This document shows, one piece after another, positions 1 through 12,389 of a stretch of DNA of 64,000 bases. The translations under genes were made by a program, and so were the position numbers. Numbering within the stretch: the first letter of the stretch is position 1; every line of letters begins with the position of its first letter. The stretch is from the NCBI GenBank assembly GCA_002105175.1, contig MCGE01000005.1, positions 1,178,001 to 1,242,000 on the forward strand. Reading direction: 5' to 3'. This DNA comes from Absidia repens. Lineage: Eukaryota; Mucoromycota; Mucoromycetes; Mucorales; Cunninghamellaceae. The notes under the pieces are model-generated. The model was not told the origin of the DNA. It made no database searches and saw nothing but the letters and a program-made list of their open reading frames with translations.

Positions 1-690
1 TTAGATTAGTGCCAGGACTAGTTTAGAAGGATTTTCAGAACAGGGATTACAAGATGCATGGGGAAACCCTTTCATTTTTGACCTTCTATTAAAGCACCAT
101 TAGTTGGCTTATTAGAGTCTCCACTAGCTTAGTAAAGTTTTAATTTGTCTATAGATTGTATATACAATTGAATAAAATATGTCTCTTTTTTACTTACTTC
201 AACGAAAAATGTCCCATTAGTCTCGTTCATGTCTTCAATAATAGATCCCTATTACCATTTCCCCTTTAGATTAGTGTTGGTCGTTATTATGTTTTCAATA
301 AAAGCTATCCATTTATAGTCTTTCTCATGTCTCGTCTGGCTTGCAAGGTATACTGGATTCCTCCCCCTTCCTTTTTTTTAAAAAAAAAAGAAAGTAGTCC
401 TTTTAGATTAGTGTTGACCATTCTTCAGATCCCCCAAGGTCTCCCTCATGCTTCCCCCAAAAGATCCTTCCACTTCCCTTGTAACAATGAGCCCGGTGCT
501 TTTAGTTTAGTATTGTCCAAATGTGCTTCAATAAAAACATGTTCTTTTTATCACCCATCCTCTAACCCATTATACAAAAAGCACAAGCATTTTCTTGAGC
601 GTCCTATCAAACACCTATCACACACACCTACTTTCTAGTTCACCCACCACGACCGCGTTTTCCTTTTTTGAGTCACAGCGATTGGTTTGA
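1..690 (+). repeat. Modular interspersed repeat, copy A (left end cut by window)
   Basis: The sequence begins inside the conserved core (TTAGATTAGTG, then GGGGAAACCCTTTCATTT near 60-77) and continues through three AATAAA-type modules near 174, 297 and 529. It then runs into a TTTCTAGTTCACCCAC tail near 632 and an ACAGTC stretch near 690. The same order occurs at 37870-38700 and 47052-47850 on this strand and inverted at 5850-6650. The GC-rich head and pyrimidine tract lie off the window. The open frame at 327-638 is not conserved between copies, so I call no gene. Confidence 0.85.
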
Positions 691-977
691 CAGTCCAGGT
701 TCACTTTATTAAAAAAAAAAATCGCCATGCGTCTGATCTATACCATTCATATACATTTGTGGATAATAAAAAATCAATTGCATGCGACATGATGGTCGAT
801 AGACAAAAAGTATGTTGTAATGGGATAAACATGTTCTAATTTTTTTTTTATTGATACACCCACATACACATACACATCAACTAGACCACAATAAATTAAA
901 ACGAAACTATTTTAAAAACACTATAACTAAAGTTACTATACACTACAGTTAAGACTAAAACTACATATGACACCTTT

Positions 978-1454
978 TTATACTTGAATGCCATCCGCAA
1001 TGCTAGTTGAATCCTCTTCAATATCATTCGTCATGACCCTATCATCAATGGTAGACCGGCATAAATGGCTAAGAAGTGATACCACAACAAAAAAAAATAG
1101 GGGGTAAGTCATCTATTCCTGATATTCAGTTCTATTTCTCTTTTCTTTGGTGGAGGAGTCTTACCACATATCTAAAAGTTTCGCACAGTTCTGACCAATC
1201 CCTCCATGCTGACAAGGTAAAAGGATGACATTTTTGGGTTCGGAGAAACAGATGGTACACAATGGACCATCCCAATCGTATTCCACAAGACTATCTGTTG
1301 ACGTAGTAGACGTAAGGGACACAGGACTGGCGCTGGAATAGTCATCATTGCTGCTTCCGTCACCACCTGCGTAGTAGCAACATCCATTCGTATTTGTGCG
1401 TTTCACATTACGCTCCCCACTTCCACTGGCACTGGCACTGGCACCACAAGCACC

Positions 1455-1485
<31 letters not shown>

Positions 1486-4400
1486 CTATTGTTGTAATGG
1501 GGTCGAATCGGGGAGTGATTTTCCGCCAAATGCAATTTCCGGATACGATAGCCACGTTGATTGACCCAACGAAGAACCCGTCGACGATAATCCGAATCGA
1601 GTCGCCCTGCTTCGCTGATACCACGATACCGAACTGAGATGGGAGGCGGGTAGATCCAGGGGCGGTCACCTAGGTTGATTAAAATGTGCTGATGGGTGGT
1701 AAGGCTGACTGCTGGATAAAGCCCTAGCCCTTTTGCCGATCCCCGTTCGGGTACTGGTGGTGGTGTGGTTGCTGATGCTGCTGTTGTTGGTTTTTCGCAC
1801 GTTGTTGAAGTGGCGTTTGTTGTGGCAGAGGTACTTGGTTTTTCTTCGGGTGGTGATGTTTGAACAGTGGGCGATTGAGCTGAAGAAGAGTTTGCCGTTT
1901 TGAAAGTCTCTGTAGATGAGGAACTTTGATCTTGAGAAGGAATTTGTCGGTAATTATGGTAGTGATGATGATGCCGATAATGACGGTGCGGTTCCCTATG
2001 TCGCTTTCCCTTAGTGAATGCCGCATCACTGGATGAGGGTGGTGTTGCTGATGGCTCCATGGGTGTAGATGAATTTGATGGTGATGGTCGATCAGTTGGA
2101 GTATCCGAGAAATCGTTCGTTTTACCATGTCGGGCATCTGCCGCATTGCTTTCGTCCAAAACGGGCAGTATTGGTGATGGTGAAGAAGCTGCTGAGGCTG
2201 AAGATGAGTCGGATGTTGGGGAGTTTGTCGTTTCCATTGGCGTAGTAGTCATTTTCTGTTTTTTACTTGCTTCCGCATTGGCTTTCGCTGCCTGCTTTGT
2301 TGGGTTTTCGAATTCGATCGTCAGCCCCAAATCCTTGCCATTGATAAAGTAACTACATAATCCATTGTCTAAGTCCAGATAACTACCCAGAACATCACCA
2401 GATTGGCACCGAACTTTGAGTTTGATTTGAGGATAAACCGCTGTTCCATCAGCCTATGAATAAAGAGTATATATATAAGAGGTTTAATATTCACTGATCC
2501 TATTTGTCAACTTCCCTTGCCACTCTTTCTTCTTCCTCGTTTTTTGCTTACCCAGACTGCAGTTCGATAAGTATCAAAGGCAAACCCATTCTATAGAATA
2601 TTGAATATGTTAGTTTATGGCAAAAGAAGTATCATACATGAATATTTACTTACACAATCATCACCGACACCATAACCTTCTTCCGGAGTAAATCTACATC
2701 GACTTGTTGCCCAACCTAGTTGCATGATGCCAGATGATAAGAGAAGAGTTTCGTAGTACCATTTTCCTGTTTTGACGCTTGATGTTGCCCGAATGGATTC
2801 AAAGTGAGGTCGATCATTCCGCAACTACATTGGAGCCAATGAATAAGTGATACATCTTTGCATGGTAATTTTTTTTTTTTTTTTTTTTTTTTTTGCTAGA
2901 TGATGATGACCTACCTCTAACCCATTGATTCCAAGTTTCCAATGAGGAGTTGAATCAAAAGGATTCATGATGGTTCGGATATGAGAGAGATTCCAAGGTG
3001 AAGATTTGATTTGCTATAAAAAGTATCAAAAAAATTGTCAGATGACCGCTTACACAGTATCTGACGAGGGGAATATTTTACCTGTTTTCCTTCGTCTATC
3101 ACGATATATAAAAGATATAAAAAAAAAAATGTGATGAGTACTGCTTGTAGTATAGTTTGATTTATCACACTATTTCTTTTTCAATGACTTACTAAACACA
3201 TTTTCTAAAGCCCATCGAGCACAAAAGGACAATTGAAGATACTTTGCCCAAGATTCCCGAATTGAGCCTTGAGGAGGAATGAAACCAGTATCAAAGCAAT
3301 TCATCAGTGTGTGTTCAGGTTGTTTTTGTTGATTTTTTTCAGTGGAAGAGGCGTCGGTTGATGCCGAGTGGTGAGACACGAGTACAGGGCCACCTTTCTT
3401 GCCCAGCCGTTTCTGCGTCTCTTGTCTATCGTACTTTGAATTTGGTTGTTGTGGAAGTGGCGAATAATAGGTTTGGTTGTCAACAAAGGTGAGAGGATCT
3501 AGTTTTGTCGTGGGTTGAGAACCAGTGGCAATGTTTGATAAAGTAGGGGTTGGAGTCAACGTCTTGTGTCGTGTTTTGTCCAAAGCTGACTGTCGTTTCC
3601 ATCGCCGAGTTATCTGACCAGTGCTGGTGCAAATCATATGTTTGAGAACTCCCCACACTGCCGTTGGATGTTGCTGTTGTTTTTCGGCGAGAAGTTTCTG
3701 ATCGAGTGCATCTAATTGATTATCCTTTGAGTTTACACGCTGTCGCCGTGGTGGTAATTTGAGTATGTCGTCTGAGTCGGCTTGGTCCAAAAGATAGCGT
3801 GTCATTGCATAGAAACCATTGTTCGCCTTCTCGCATTCATCGATAACTTGTTGAAGGACATTTTGAATATCACTGGTCTCCAAAATATTATTTTTGATTG
3901 TTCCTGAGGAATTGGAAAAAAAGAAAGAAGAAAGAAAAGAAAGCAACGATAAATAAAAGAAACAAAAAAAAAAAAAAAAAAAAAAAAAATAGAAATTACC
4001 AGTGAGTGAAAATTTCTCCAAAGCCAATAAAGCGAAAAGTCGGACCATCAAATCTTCATCAGAATCAACGAGCATGTCGATTAGCAAACGACCGACTTGA
4101 TCACTCCACATGTGCATACACATTTCCCCAGCGTACTTTTCAGCCAGTAAAGACCAGATCACTGTGGCATTTAATTTCAATCTAGTGTATTCCACAAGCT
4201 TTGCGTTTTTAGATTTTATACCAATGTTTGATATCAACCTATGAAGGAAATTAGCTGGTGATGTCGAAGGTTGATGTTGCCCAGGTTGCTTCATTGTGCT
4301 TAAAATCGCAGGTGATATTGATTCCATCGTTTGTTTCGAAGGCAAAGCTGATCTTTCTATAATATGGCTAAGAAATGCCATTGCCACAGGACTATCAGAA

Positions 4401-4767
4401 TCTAATATCATTGTCATTGTTTGAATAAACGCAAGATAACCAGGACCTAATAATGTAAAATAAAAATAAAAGAGTCAATGCGGAGTTTTCGTTTTGAAGA
4501 GCAGTTTTTTCTTTTATCACCTTCATGCGCATAACCAAATAATACATCCAAAGCATGCATCATGTGTCGCTCACGATCGTAAAACTCACTAGAAGTTCGG
4601 TTAGATTGGGTATCTTGTTGCTGCTGATTATCTGATGGTTGAGGTGGAGGCTGGCGGCCTTGATCATCGAAAGCTTGAACATGGTTTTGTGCGACTGCCA
4701 ATGTGCGCTCCCATGCTTGTTCGATTGATCGAGTGAATCCTTCAGGAATCGCTGCATGATGAGACAT
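978..4767 (-). CDS. RING-SPRY E3 ubiquitin ligase (RSPRY1-like)
   Basis: Predicted E3 ubiquitin ligase of about 1,035 residues in nine exons: 4767-4521, 4446-4000, 3903-3193, 3095-3082, 3013-2915, 2824-2654, 2590-2552, 2453-1165, 1068-978. Lengths sum to 3,108 nt, in frame. The N-terminal half is helical, without a domain I can name. A SPRY/B30.2 domain begins near residue 476 (TGKWYYETLLLSSGIMQLGW, then GYGVGDD). A C-terminal C3HC4 RING runs across the last intron: CTIC, PCQH, NCAKLL, then CHLC. The SPRY fold is split by about 190 low-complexity residues (roughly 628-817) before its last strands resume at GLGLYPAVSL. A poly-His run lies further downstream. Exon 4 is only 14 nt, but it restores the frame. 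SPRY plus a terminal RING is the metazoan RSPRY1 layout, although this protein is much longer. The substrate is unknown. Confidence 0.87.
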
Positions 4768-5849
4768 GGATTGAATAAAGATCAGCTCTCGACTACTATA
4801 CGTATAAAAAACGAAGTGGAGAAAAGAAAGGGCGAATAATGGAAGAGGTTTAATGAGACTTTTGACGATGTGGATTTTTTCCTTTTATTGAAACCTTTTC
4901 TAATGGTTTTTTTTTTTTTTTTTTTTTTGGTTTTTTGGTTTTTTGATCGAACGAGGAGAAAACCATATTTTGTTTGTTCCTTGTTCCTAATATGTCATCA
5001 CTAACGAAATGCTGAATCGCGGAGTTTAATTTTCCCCTGTAAGACCTGAGGGGGGGGCACATGGTCATAGTGTCAGTTACAAAACACTTTTGTCGGAAGA
5101 TTACTACAACAAGGGTTTTAAATTATTTTTGGGAATCGTTTTATCCACTACTCATAGAAATTATTTCAGGGGATTTCAAAATTGGTAACTTGGTCTGAGC
5201 ATACGAGAGCCAAAAAAAAAAAGAAGGCAGACGCTGCAAAGAAGTAATATTACAACAAATATAGAAAAAAGTCCTTCATTTAAAGATATAGTGCAGTTCG
5301 GCAAGAACGTAATGGAAACCTTAATTGCTTCAATTTGTTATATTACAACTTTAAACCAATATTGCACTTCCCAAACGTTGACCAATAGGCGTCAAAGGAA
5401 GATGGGGGGTACTGGAATATTTTGTGGTTGGTATTAGACAGCTACCCCACGCAACGGCACTTTGTATCGTAAGGGTCCTCATGTAGTATGGGCTTCTTTT
5501 TTGTTTTTATCATACTACACGCGAAAAAAAAAAGATAAAAAAATAAAACAAAACTAATGAGCTGAATATAAACAATATATCTAGTCAAGTAAAGGTTCCG
5601 CTGGCGATACAGTCTAGGTTGACTGATCTGAAGGGTAGAGCAGGAATTACGGAAACATGTTAAATTGATTGATCTGGAACTGTCAAGCCGCCGTGCGGTC
5701 TCAAGGGTTGGGCGGATGGTCATAGATGAGCCAGTAAACAAAGCAAAATATTACATAAAGTAGCTCTATATGCATAACAATGTCTCCAATTCATATACGC
5801 TATTGGTCGAGCAGAATTATAGCTATCTCTGATAGAAAGTGTTCTAAGA
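4768..5849. other. Intergenic, no gene recognised
   Basis: Upstream region of the RING-SPRY gene. It contains A/T homopolymer runs (near 4910-4928 and 5213) and short open frames without domain, codon or splice support. Nothing coding or structural is convincing. Confidence 0.5.
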
Positions 5850-6650
5850 CTGTCAGCCAGTTTCTGGACAAGGGTAAGATCGGTCATGGTGAGTGAATTA
5901 GAGAACAAGTATTTGGTAGGAATGTCGCAAAACAGATACAATAGAAATACTGTTTACTATACGATAGTCAGAGTATGGTTTATTAATAAATCAAGTAAAT
6001 AAAAAGAAATATTTTATTGAGGTATAACGGTAGATATTAAAGCTAAAGACTAGAGGTTCAATGTAACATATGACCCAGCGGAAGGATCTATTGGAGAAAG
6101 CATGAGAAATACTAATGTAAGGTCCAAAGAATGATCAACAATATTCTCAAGGAAAATTGTAAAACAGGAGCTTATATACTGTACAAGGGAAACAAAACAT
6201 GAGAAAGACTATAAATGTATGCCTTTTATTGAAGCAAAACAGTGGTCAATACTAATCTGAAGTGGTGATGGTAGTAAAACAGGGATCTATGGCAAAAGGC
6301 ATGAGAGAGGCTAGCGGGAAATATTTTTCATTGAGGTATGTAAAAAGAGACATGTTTTATTCAAATATAGATTCAAACTATGGACAACTAATACTAAAGT
6401 AAGCTAATGATGGGTTCAAAAAGCCAACTTATGGTGGTTTGAGATCCTAGATCCAAAATGAAAGGGTTTCCCCATGCATCTTGTAATCCCTGAGCTGAAA
6501 ACGCTTCTAAACTAGTCCTAACACTAATCTAAGTCCAACATAGGCAACAATTGTGAAGAAAAAAGAAAAGAAAAGAAAAGAAAAGAAAAGAAAGATAGAG
6601 TGCGAAAAAAAATAAAATGGACGAAAATAAAAAATCAGGTGGGCGGGATT
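5850..6650 (-). repeat. Modular interspersed repeat, copy B (near full length)
   Basis: Inverted copy. Read on the minus strand, it starts with ATCCCGCCCACCTG near 6650 and passes through a pyrimidine tract that includes a (CTTTT)n run at 6556-6590. The core GGGGAAACCCTTTCATTT lies near 6455-6475, followed by two GGATCTA units. AATAAA modules follow near 6365, 6230 and 6010, and the tail ends TTCACTCACC and ACAGTC near 5853. A 74-codon frame at 5720-5941 starts inside this tail and is rejected as a gene. Confidence 0.85.
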
Positions 6651-6822
6651 TGATTATTTTTATTATTATTATTTTTTGCTGTAATCCCAGGACACACACA
6701 CACACACCAGCCATAAAGCTTTAATCCCTTTTACGTTCTTGCTAAATTGTACCATGGGTAAGAGTATATGTAATAAAAACTTTGTTTATTGATCAAATTG
6801 AAGTAAAAAAAAAAAAACACCT
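6651..6822. repeat. Microsatellites
   Basis: Short ATT/TTA and (AC)n runs (near 6655-6675 and 6692-6706) between repeat copy B and the 3' end of the subtilase gene. Confidence 0.6.
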
Positions 6823-8485
6823 TTACGCCTTTTGATTCTCAGCAGAGTAATAAGCCAGCATGTTATTGCTATTTAGCTCACTCTTTTTTTTGGAATCAAA
6901 ATTTAATACATCCCGTGTGGCCATCGAGCGCAATGTGTTGTATAAATCATTGACAGAATCAAAAGAATGCTCTGCCATCAAAATTGCAGCAATTCCAGCT
7001 ACATGTGGATTGGCCATACTATAATAAACAAAACAAAAAAAAAAAAAACATGAGACCAAGAAGTGTACCTTAATATATGACATACATACCTTGTTCCGTC
7101 CAATGATTGGGTTGCTTCGGTTGATCCAATCCAAGTACTTCTGATATTTGAGCCAGGTGCATATAGACTCACACATTTTCCGACGTCGGAATAGTTTGGT
7201 ACTTTATCTTCGAAATCAGTTGCACCCACTGTAAAAACGTGTTTACTTGATGATGGTGAAAAATAGCAAGCGTCGCTGCCTGAATTTCCTGCTGATACAA
7301 AAATAGGAATATTGTGACCCTCGGTAGCCTCTTTTAGCACTTCATTTAAAATTTTGGATTTTGGTCCACTCAAAGATAGGTTGATTAATGATTTTCCTGG
7401 AATGGCCATGTCGATGACATGTGAGATAGCTTTGTGAAAGAAAAGTAAAATTCAATTAGTATTGGTTGATAGCCGAAGCTTTTTTTTTTTTTTTTATGTA
7501 CCTTGGATTAAACTACTTGTTGAACCCATTCCTTTTTTATCCAAAATCTTCACCGCATGAATATTGGCTCCCTTGGCGACACCATATATCTTCCCTCCGA
7601 TTTTTCCTGCAACATGTGTACCTACGATTTATTTTGGGGAAAAAATCGTTAGAAGGATGGGCTTTCTGTATTTTTATTTATTTTATTTTATTACCATGGC
7701 CCCCAAGATCATCGTCTGATTCGTCTGATACAAAACTAATTTCATGTGATGCTCGACCACCGAAATCAGAATGATCTACGTTGACACCGGAATCAAGCAC
7801 ATAGACATCCACGCCCTGACTGGAAGAGAAAAAAAATGCGGAGTGTGAATATTGCATAATTGCATAAAAAATGGCTTACCCATCATTTTCATGGTAGCTG
7901 TAAGACGACAAATTGGTGTTGGATCGATGGGCGATTCTTGCTAATCCCCAATTAGAAGCTTGAGTAAATTGAAGCTTGCGATACTCATTAGTTTCAGAAG
8001 TTGAGGTCATCAGTGTATGAGGTTGACTGGAAGGCAAAACCATGTCAGCTTGATAATATTGATTTGGTTCAATATAATCCACAATCCCATTCTCACCGCT
8101 TATATAATCCAAAAATCGGGCGTCATTAAATACACCTGTCATTGCCATCAAATTACTTCCAATTTGGATAGGCTCCAGTTGCCACTGTGATGGATGGTTT
8201 TGTTCGGCTGATATTGCATCTCTCTTTTTCAGAAATACTTGCTCAGTAGTTTGTAAATACGCATGATGACTGGAAGCAAGTAACTTGTGGGCTTTTTTTT
8301 TTTTTTGTGAATAAAGAAAATAAAGAAAAAACTATTAAATTATATGGAACAATAATAAAATTGATATAGGATGACTTACCGTTAAGTATATTTACAGGCT
8401 TTTTAAATTTGATGATATGCGTTGGAATGGCATCTGTGAATGAGCTCAAAAAGAGAATTGCGCTTGCAATAAATACCAATCTCAT
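6823..8485 (-). CDS. Secreted subtilisin-like serine protease (S8A)
   Basis: Predicted 432-residue subtilase in six exons: 8485-8380, 8291-7880, 7819-7695, 7621-7502, 7429-7090, 7018-6823. They sum to 1,299 nt. A signal peptide is evident ([19 protein letters not shown]). An inhibitor-I9-like propeptide follows and ends near [14 protein letters not shown]. The catalytic triad is complete: Asp in VYVLDSGV, His in GGHGTHVAG and Ser in [11 protein letters not shown]. The oxyanion Asn lies in VSAGNSG. The His motif and the Ser motif are both assembled across introns, which supports the junctions. This layout is that of proteinase K/cerevisin-type enzymes, secreted or vacuolar. An upstream ATG would add 17 residues in front of the signal peptide; I prefer the ATG at 8485. 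Protein turnover outside the cytosol is likely, but the substrate is unknown. Confidence 0.93.
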
Positions 8486-8998
8486 TTCAGTTTCGTATAC
8501 CAAGATCAAAGAGAAAAATGGTAAATGTATTAACAAGTGATAATAAAAAAGAAAAAAGGTGGTCTTAATGTAGTAAATGATTGTTTTAGTTTTTGTTTGT
8601 TCAAATGTGTTTGCTCGTTGATTATCAATATTCGTCCTCCGTTCCCCCCAGTATGACCGCCTAAAAAAAATCCCAACCTACGATACTGACACAACACCTG
8701 ACACCAAACCAACTCATCACTTTTGAGTCACTATCATCCAGTACACCGAAACAATATATACGATAAAACTAGCCATCCCCACTCTTCTACTGATCACAAT
8801 AAAAATCCCATAAATCCCATAAAACAAATGTCCGATTGCAGGAACATATCCAAATTGCCGGATCCCAAGTCAGAGTCAAGTGCAAAAAAAAGCGAAAGAC
8901 AATTTATTCACAACAAACAGATACATGAGACTAATATAATAAAGAGTATCACTATTACTAATCACTAATCACTAATCATTACTAAGTAACCAATGCTA
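8486..8998. other. Intergenic: subtilase promoter and VPS9 gene 3' flank
   Basis: AT-rich sequence between the subtilase start and the VPS9 gene stop, which lie in tandem on the minus strand. A TCACTAATCACTAATCA direct repeat lies near 8956-8980. No gene or clear regulatory motif is seen. Confidence 0.5.
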
Positions 8999-9861
8999 TT
9001 AACGTAAATTGGATTGCTTTAAGACAGCCGCCAGTCGTTTGTAGTCAGCTAAGAGTTCTGCAACTTCACCAATCTTCAGCTCGTCCACCGTTTTCATCTC
9101 CAGGAATTTTTGTATAGGTTCGTCGGAAGGCGAATGATAATGCTGTTGTTGGTATCTGCCAGATTTCTGTTGCACTGATTGAATGAATTGCGATGGAGCT
9201 TGCAAGATGGCTTGAAAATGATCCGTTTTTGAAGATGAGGAAGATGTTGAAGTAGATCTGGATGGCTATTAAGAAAAAATGAAAAAAAAAGTTAGTAAAT
9301 TGTCCGTCACCCTCGCCCCCATTCCTGTCAGTTGGTCATTGCAATGGGGGGGAGCGTTGTATTCCTTTTACCTTGATGGACGTTTTTCGGTGTTCGAGAA
9401 AGCCTGGTACTACATTTTCCCACTGACTCCCTTCACGTTGACTCGAAGATGATGTCGATATTGGTTCCCTTTTCGATTTCGTCAAACCCATTGCTGAAGA
9501 TGCCATATCTTTGAGTTCGCTTGGTGACAATGTTGATATTCCATGATGTGTTTTGCTGTTTCCATGCACGTCTTGTGACGCTGCTACTGCTGCCGCTGCT
9601 GCCGCTGAAGGCATTTCTGTCATGGATCCATCAACGTCCGGTCCATTTCTTTGTTGTTGCCAAAACCGCCCTATACCATCGAAGACCCGATAAGAACTGT
9701 CCATAACATCAGATACAAGTTTTAGTCCAGTCCCTCCGGCAGTCGTCTGTCCAGGAAGAATAGACGAGTTGGTGGTAGCTGGTGATACTGGCGTCAAAGC
9801 ATTCAAGTCCGTCACATTACTAAAACAAAGTCCACACCCAATCCCAAAAATAAATTTCAAT

Positions 9862-9900
<39 letters not shown>

Positions 9901-12389
9901 AAGCCAGTCGCTTGATTTACCTGTGCACTCTATCGGCAGACAAACCAAGTCCAACGAGATTTGTTGTTTCCAGGAATGAAACAGCGGCCAGCTAGTATAT
10001 TAAAAAAAAAAAGTAGAATCAGTCATCTCTTTTCCATTTTTTATATGATACAAAGTACTTACAATATTTATGAGACAGTAGCTTGATTGACCAGTAAGTC
10101 GGCTGGGTTGTCGAAAGCGCTGTATAAATTTCAAATTCGACAAAAAGTTGGTGGGGTTGCTTTTAACAATGGTGAATATCAAGAGAGGCAATAGTACGTC
10201 GGCACTGGCAGTTGCTAAAGTCGTCTGTTCAAAAGGTGGGATTGTTGTTGACGTTTCTGTGGCGGACTTGGTTCCATCTTCTGTGTTGAACGTAGAAGGG
10301 TCGCTGTCATTGGTATTTGTTGTAATATCATGATCCTTTGCTTTGTTGAAATCGTCATCAAGTTCGCCCATCTGTAGAATCTTCGGTTCCGCCGTGCCTG
10401 ACTTGTCGTCCAGGTGTTGGTTGTCTGTTTGTATGAATTCCAGTTGATGTGGGGTGGAGATATCATCATTTGGGGTTTGGTTGGTATGTAAGGTTTGCTT
10501 GTTTGGTGTATTTGCTTCTATAGCATCCTTCGGAGTAGAATTTTGCATTGTATCATCGTTTACTACCGACATGGCTTGTTTCATTTCTTGCACCACTTCC
10601 AGGTCCGAGTCAATTGCTGCTTCCTTATGTTTGTCTGCAAATTTTTCGATAGTATCTATTGATATAAAGCTATGTTGGCACAGTATATCTTTTCAAATAC
10701 ATTATCATTTTCAGTCTTACCCACAATAATTTGGTGTGTCTTCACTAGGATATCGAGTTTTTCTTTGGCACCAGGAAGTGAGTTGAGCTGCTGTAATTGA
10801 GTCCCTGCGGCGCTAACCATTTTGGTAATACTTTCCACTTCTCCTGGATCTACCACTACACCCAAGTGTCCAAGGTTTAAATCAAGTAGATTGAGAGCAG
10901 CAATGCGTGATTCCAAGACTTCATCTTGAATAGAGTCGTCCCCAGAGCTGGCAATAAATAACCTATGAAGAATGAGGAGGGTTGGTGAGTAATAAACTTG
11001 ACTAGGAGAGACAAAATATAGTATATCAGGTTTTTACTTGTCATATAATTCCCGGCACATATAAGATTCGATAGCATCCATACGATCGTCAACACTTTTG
11101 CCCATACCGTCATCATCCATTGAGTCCCGTAAATCGTCTAAAAAGTCAGCCCATTGTTCACTAGCCATCGTAATTGTTTTTGGAGGTCGGTGTCGATATG
11201 CGTCTAGGAAACTAGAGTTCATATAAATAGATCAGTCACAAATCAATGATAAGCAACACATTTTTTTTAACTAACGTATTAACAGTGTGTGCCAGAGGAT
11301 CGTCTAGGGGAGATGATGGTATAATTGTGGTGGAGGGTGTCAATTTTGTCTTTGTTTCGTTTCTTCGAGGCGAATGTCGATTTTGCATCCAATCCATGAC
11401 ATCGGATTTCGACAGTGGTTTCTGAATCAACATAGCTTGGATGATTTTGTCATTACGTATTTTGACTGGTACATGAGTGGCGAGAATGTTGCACACAGGG
11501 TGATCAGGGGTAATAGATGATGGGTCCAGGTCGAAGGTGTCGAATGGCGATCTACGAAAATAAAATAAAAGGAGTGATGAGTGTACAGTACATATTGAAA
11601 TATGGATTGTTTTCTATTCTTTACGCTCGATTACTTTTTTTCGTTCGCTTTGGCCATGGAGAATGTAATATCATAATCAGAGGATGAGAGTTCAAAGGCA
11701 ACAAATTGATCCCTAAAGCGGTTATATACAAAGAGTGTCAAATCAGATCAAATACCATGCTTCTAGTTTCATTATTCGTATCACCTACTTCTGGAAGACA
11801 CCACGTATACCACTAAGTGACATAACATGGGATCTGTCTTGGTGAGGAGGGTAGATAACCACGTGGTCTTTGATGAATTCCAGGTCGATATGGACGGAAG
11901 GGTGAGTGGGTCTTGAAACCGGTAACAAGAGTACAGCCTACATTACAACAAAACATACCAAAGATATATAAGTAAAAAACATATGAGTACATTTTCTTCT
12001 GATATATACTCTACCTTATCACCATCCAATAGCAGATTGATAATGTCGTCGTAGTCGCTGTTACCAGAGTCCTGTAATTGCGAGAGAGTTTTCATACCCC
12101 AAGAATTACTTGGAATGGGGATCGAGAAGGAAGTGGATTGAAGCGCAGACGATGAAGAGCTTTTGTTAAGGTTGGATGTACTCGGTCTTTTATTGGGAGT
12201 CGGACGGAAAATCGTTTCGCTGCTGGCTATTCGTTGCAAAAAGCTAGGTGATTTATTGTCGCCGGTGCTGTTGTTGCTGATTTTATCATCGGTTGTGAGT
12301 GAAGTCAAAGGATCTTCGTCAATGGAATGTGTTGTGTTATCCAGTGATACACCAACAGAGGGTTTTCTAAAATTATCAAAACGGAACAT
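8999..12389 (-). CDS. VPS9-domain protein, probable Rab5-family GEF
   Basis: Large multi-exon gene starting at ATG 12389. The VPS9 signature is clear near 9900-10200 (ADVLLPLLIFTIVKSNP, then LSNLKFIQRF, then AAVSFLETTNLVGL assembled across an intron). It is preceded by a helical-bundle region (FLDAYRHRPP, then ESYMCRELYDKLF) typical of proteins that activate Rab5/Vps21-type GTPases at endosomes. The N-terminus (SFLQRIASSETIF and YPPHQDRSHVMSL segments) is not recognised. About 120 acidic, Thr/Asn-rich residues are inserted within the VPS9 region, between the VKTHQIIV helix and ADVLLPLL. The C-terminus has an Ala run and a helical end (VAELLADYKRLAAVLKQ). One intron contains a run of 32 T (9865-9896). 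I traced the C-terminal exons (stop 8999-9001) and several N-terminal junctions but did not sum the entire model. Confidence 0.85.

Noticed and set aside
327..638. 103-codon plus-strand frame
   Set aside because: Lies entirely within repeat copy A; not conserved in copies G or I.
5720..5941. 74-codon minus-strand frame (MYLFCDIPTKYL..) that looks protein-like
   Set aside because: It begins inside the tail of repeat copy B, and the matching part of copies A and G has no corresponding frame.
6529..6714. Frames built from poly(T), poly(A) and GAAAA runs here and at many similar places (for example 16606-16794, 45648-45920)
   Set aside because: Low-complexity translations of homopolymers; no splice or domain support.
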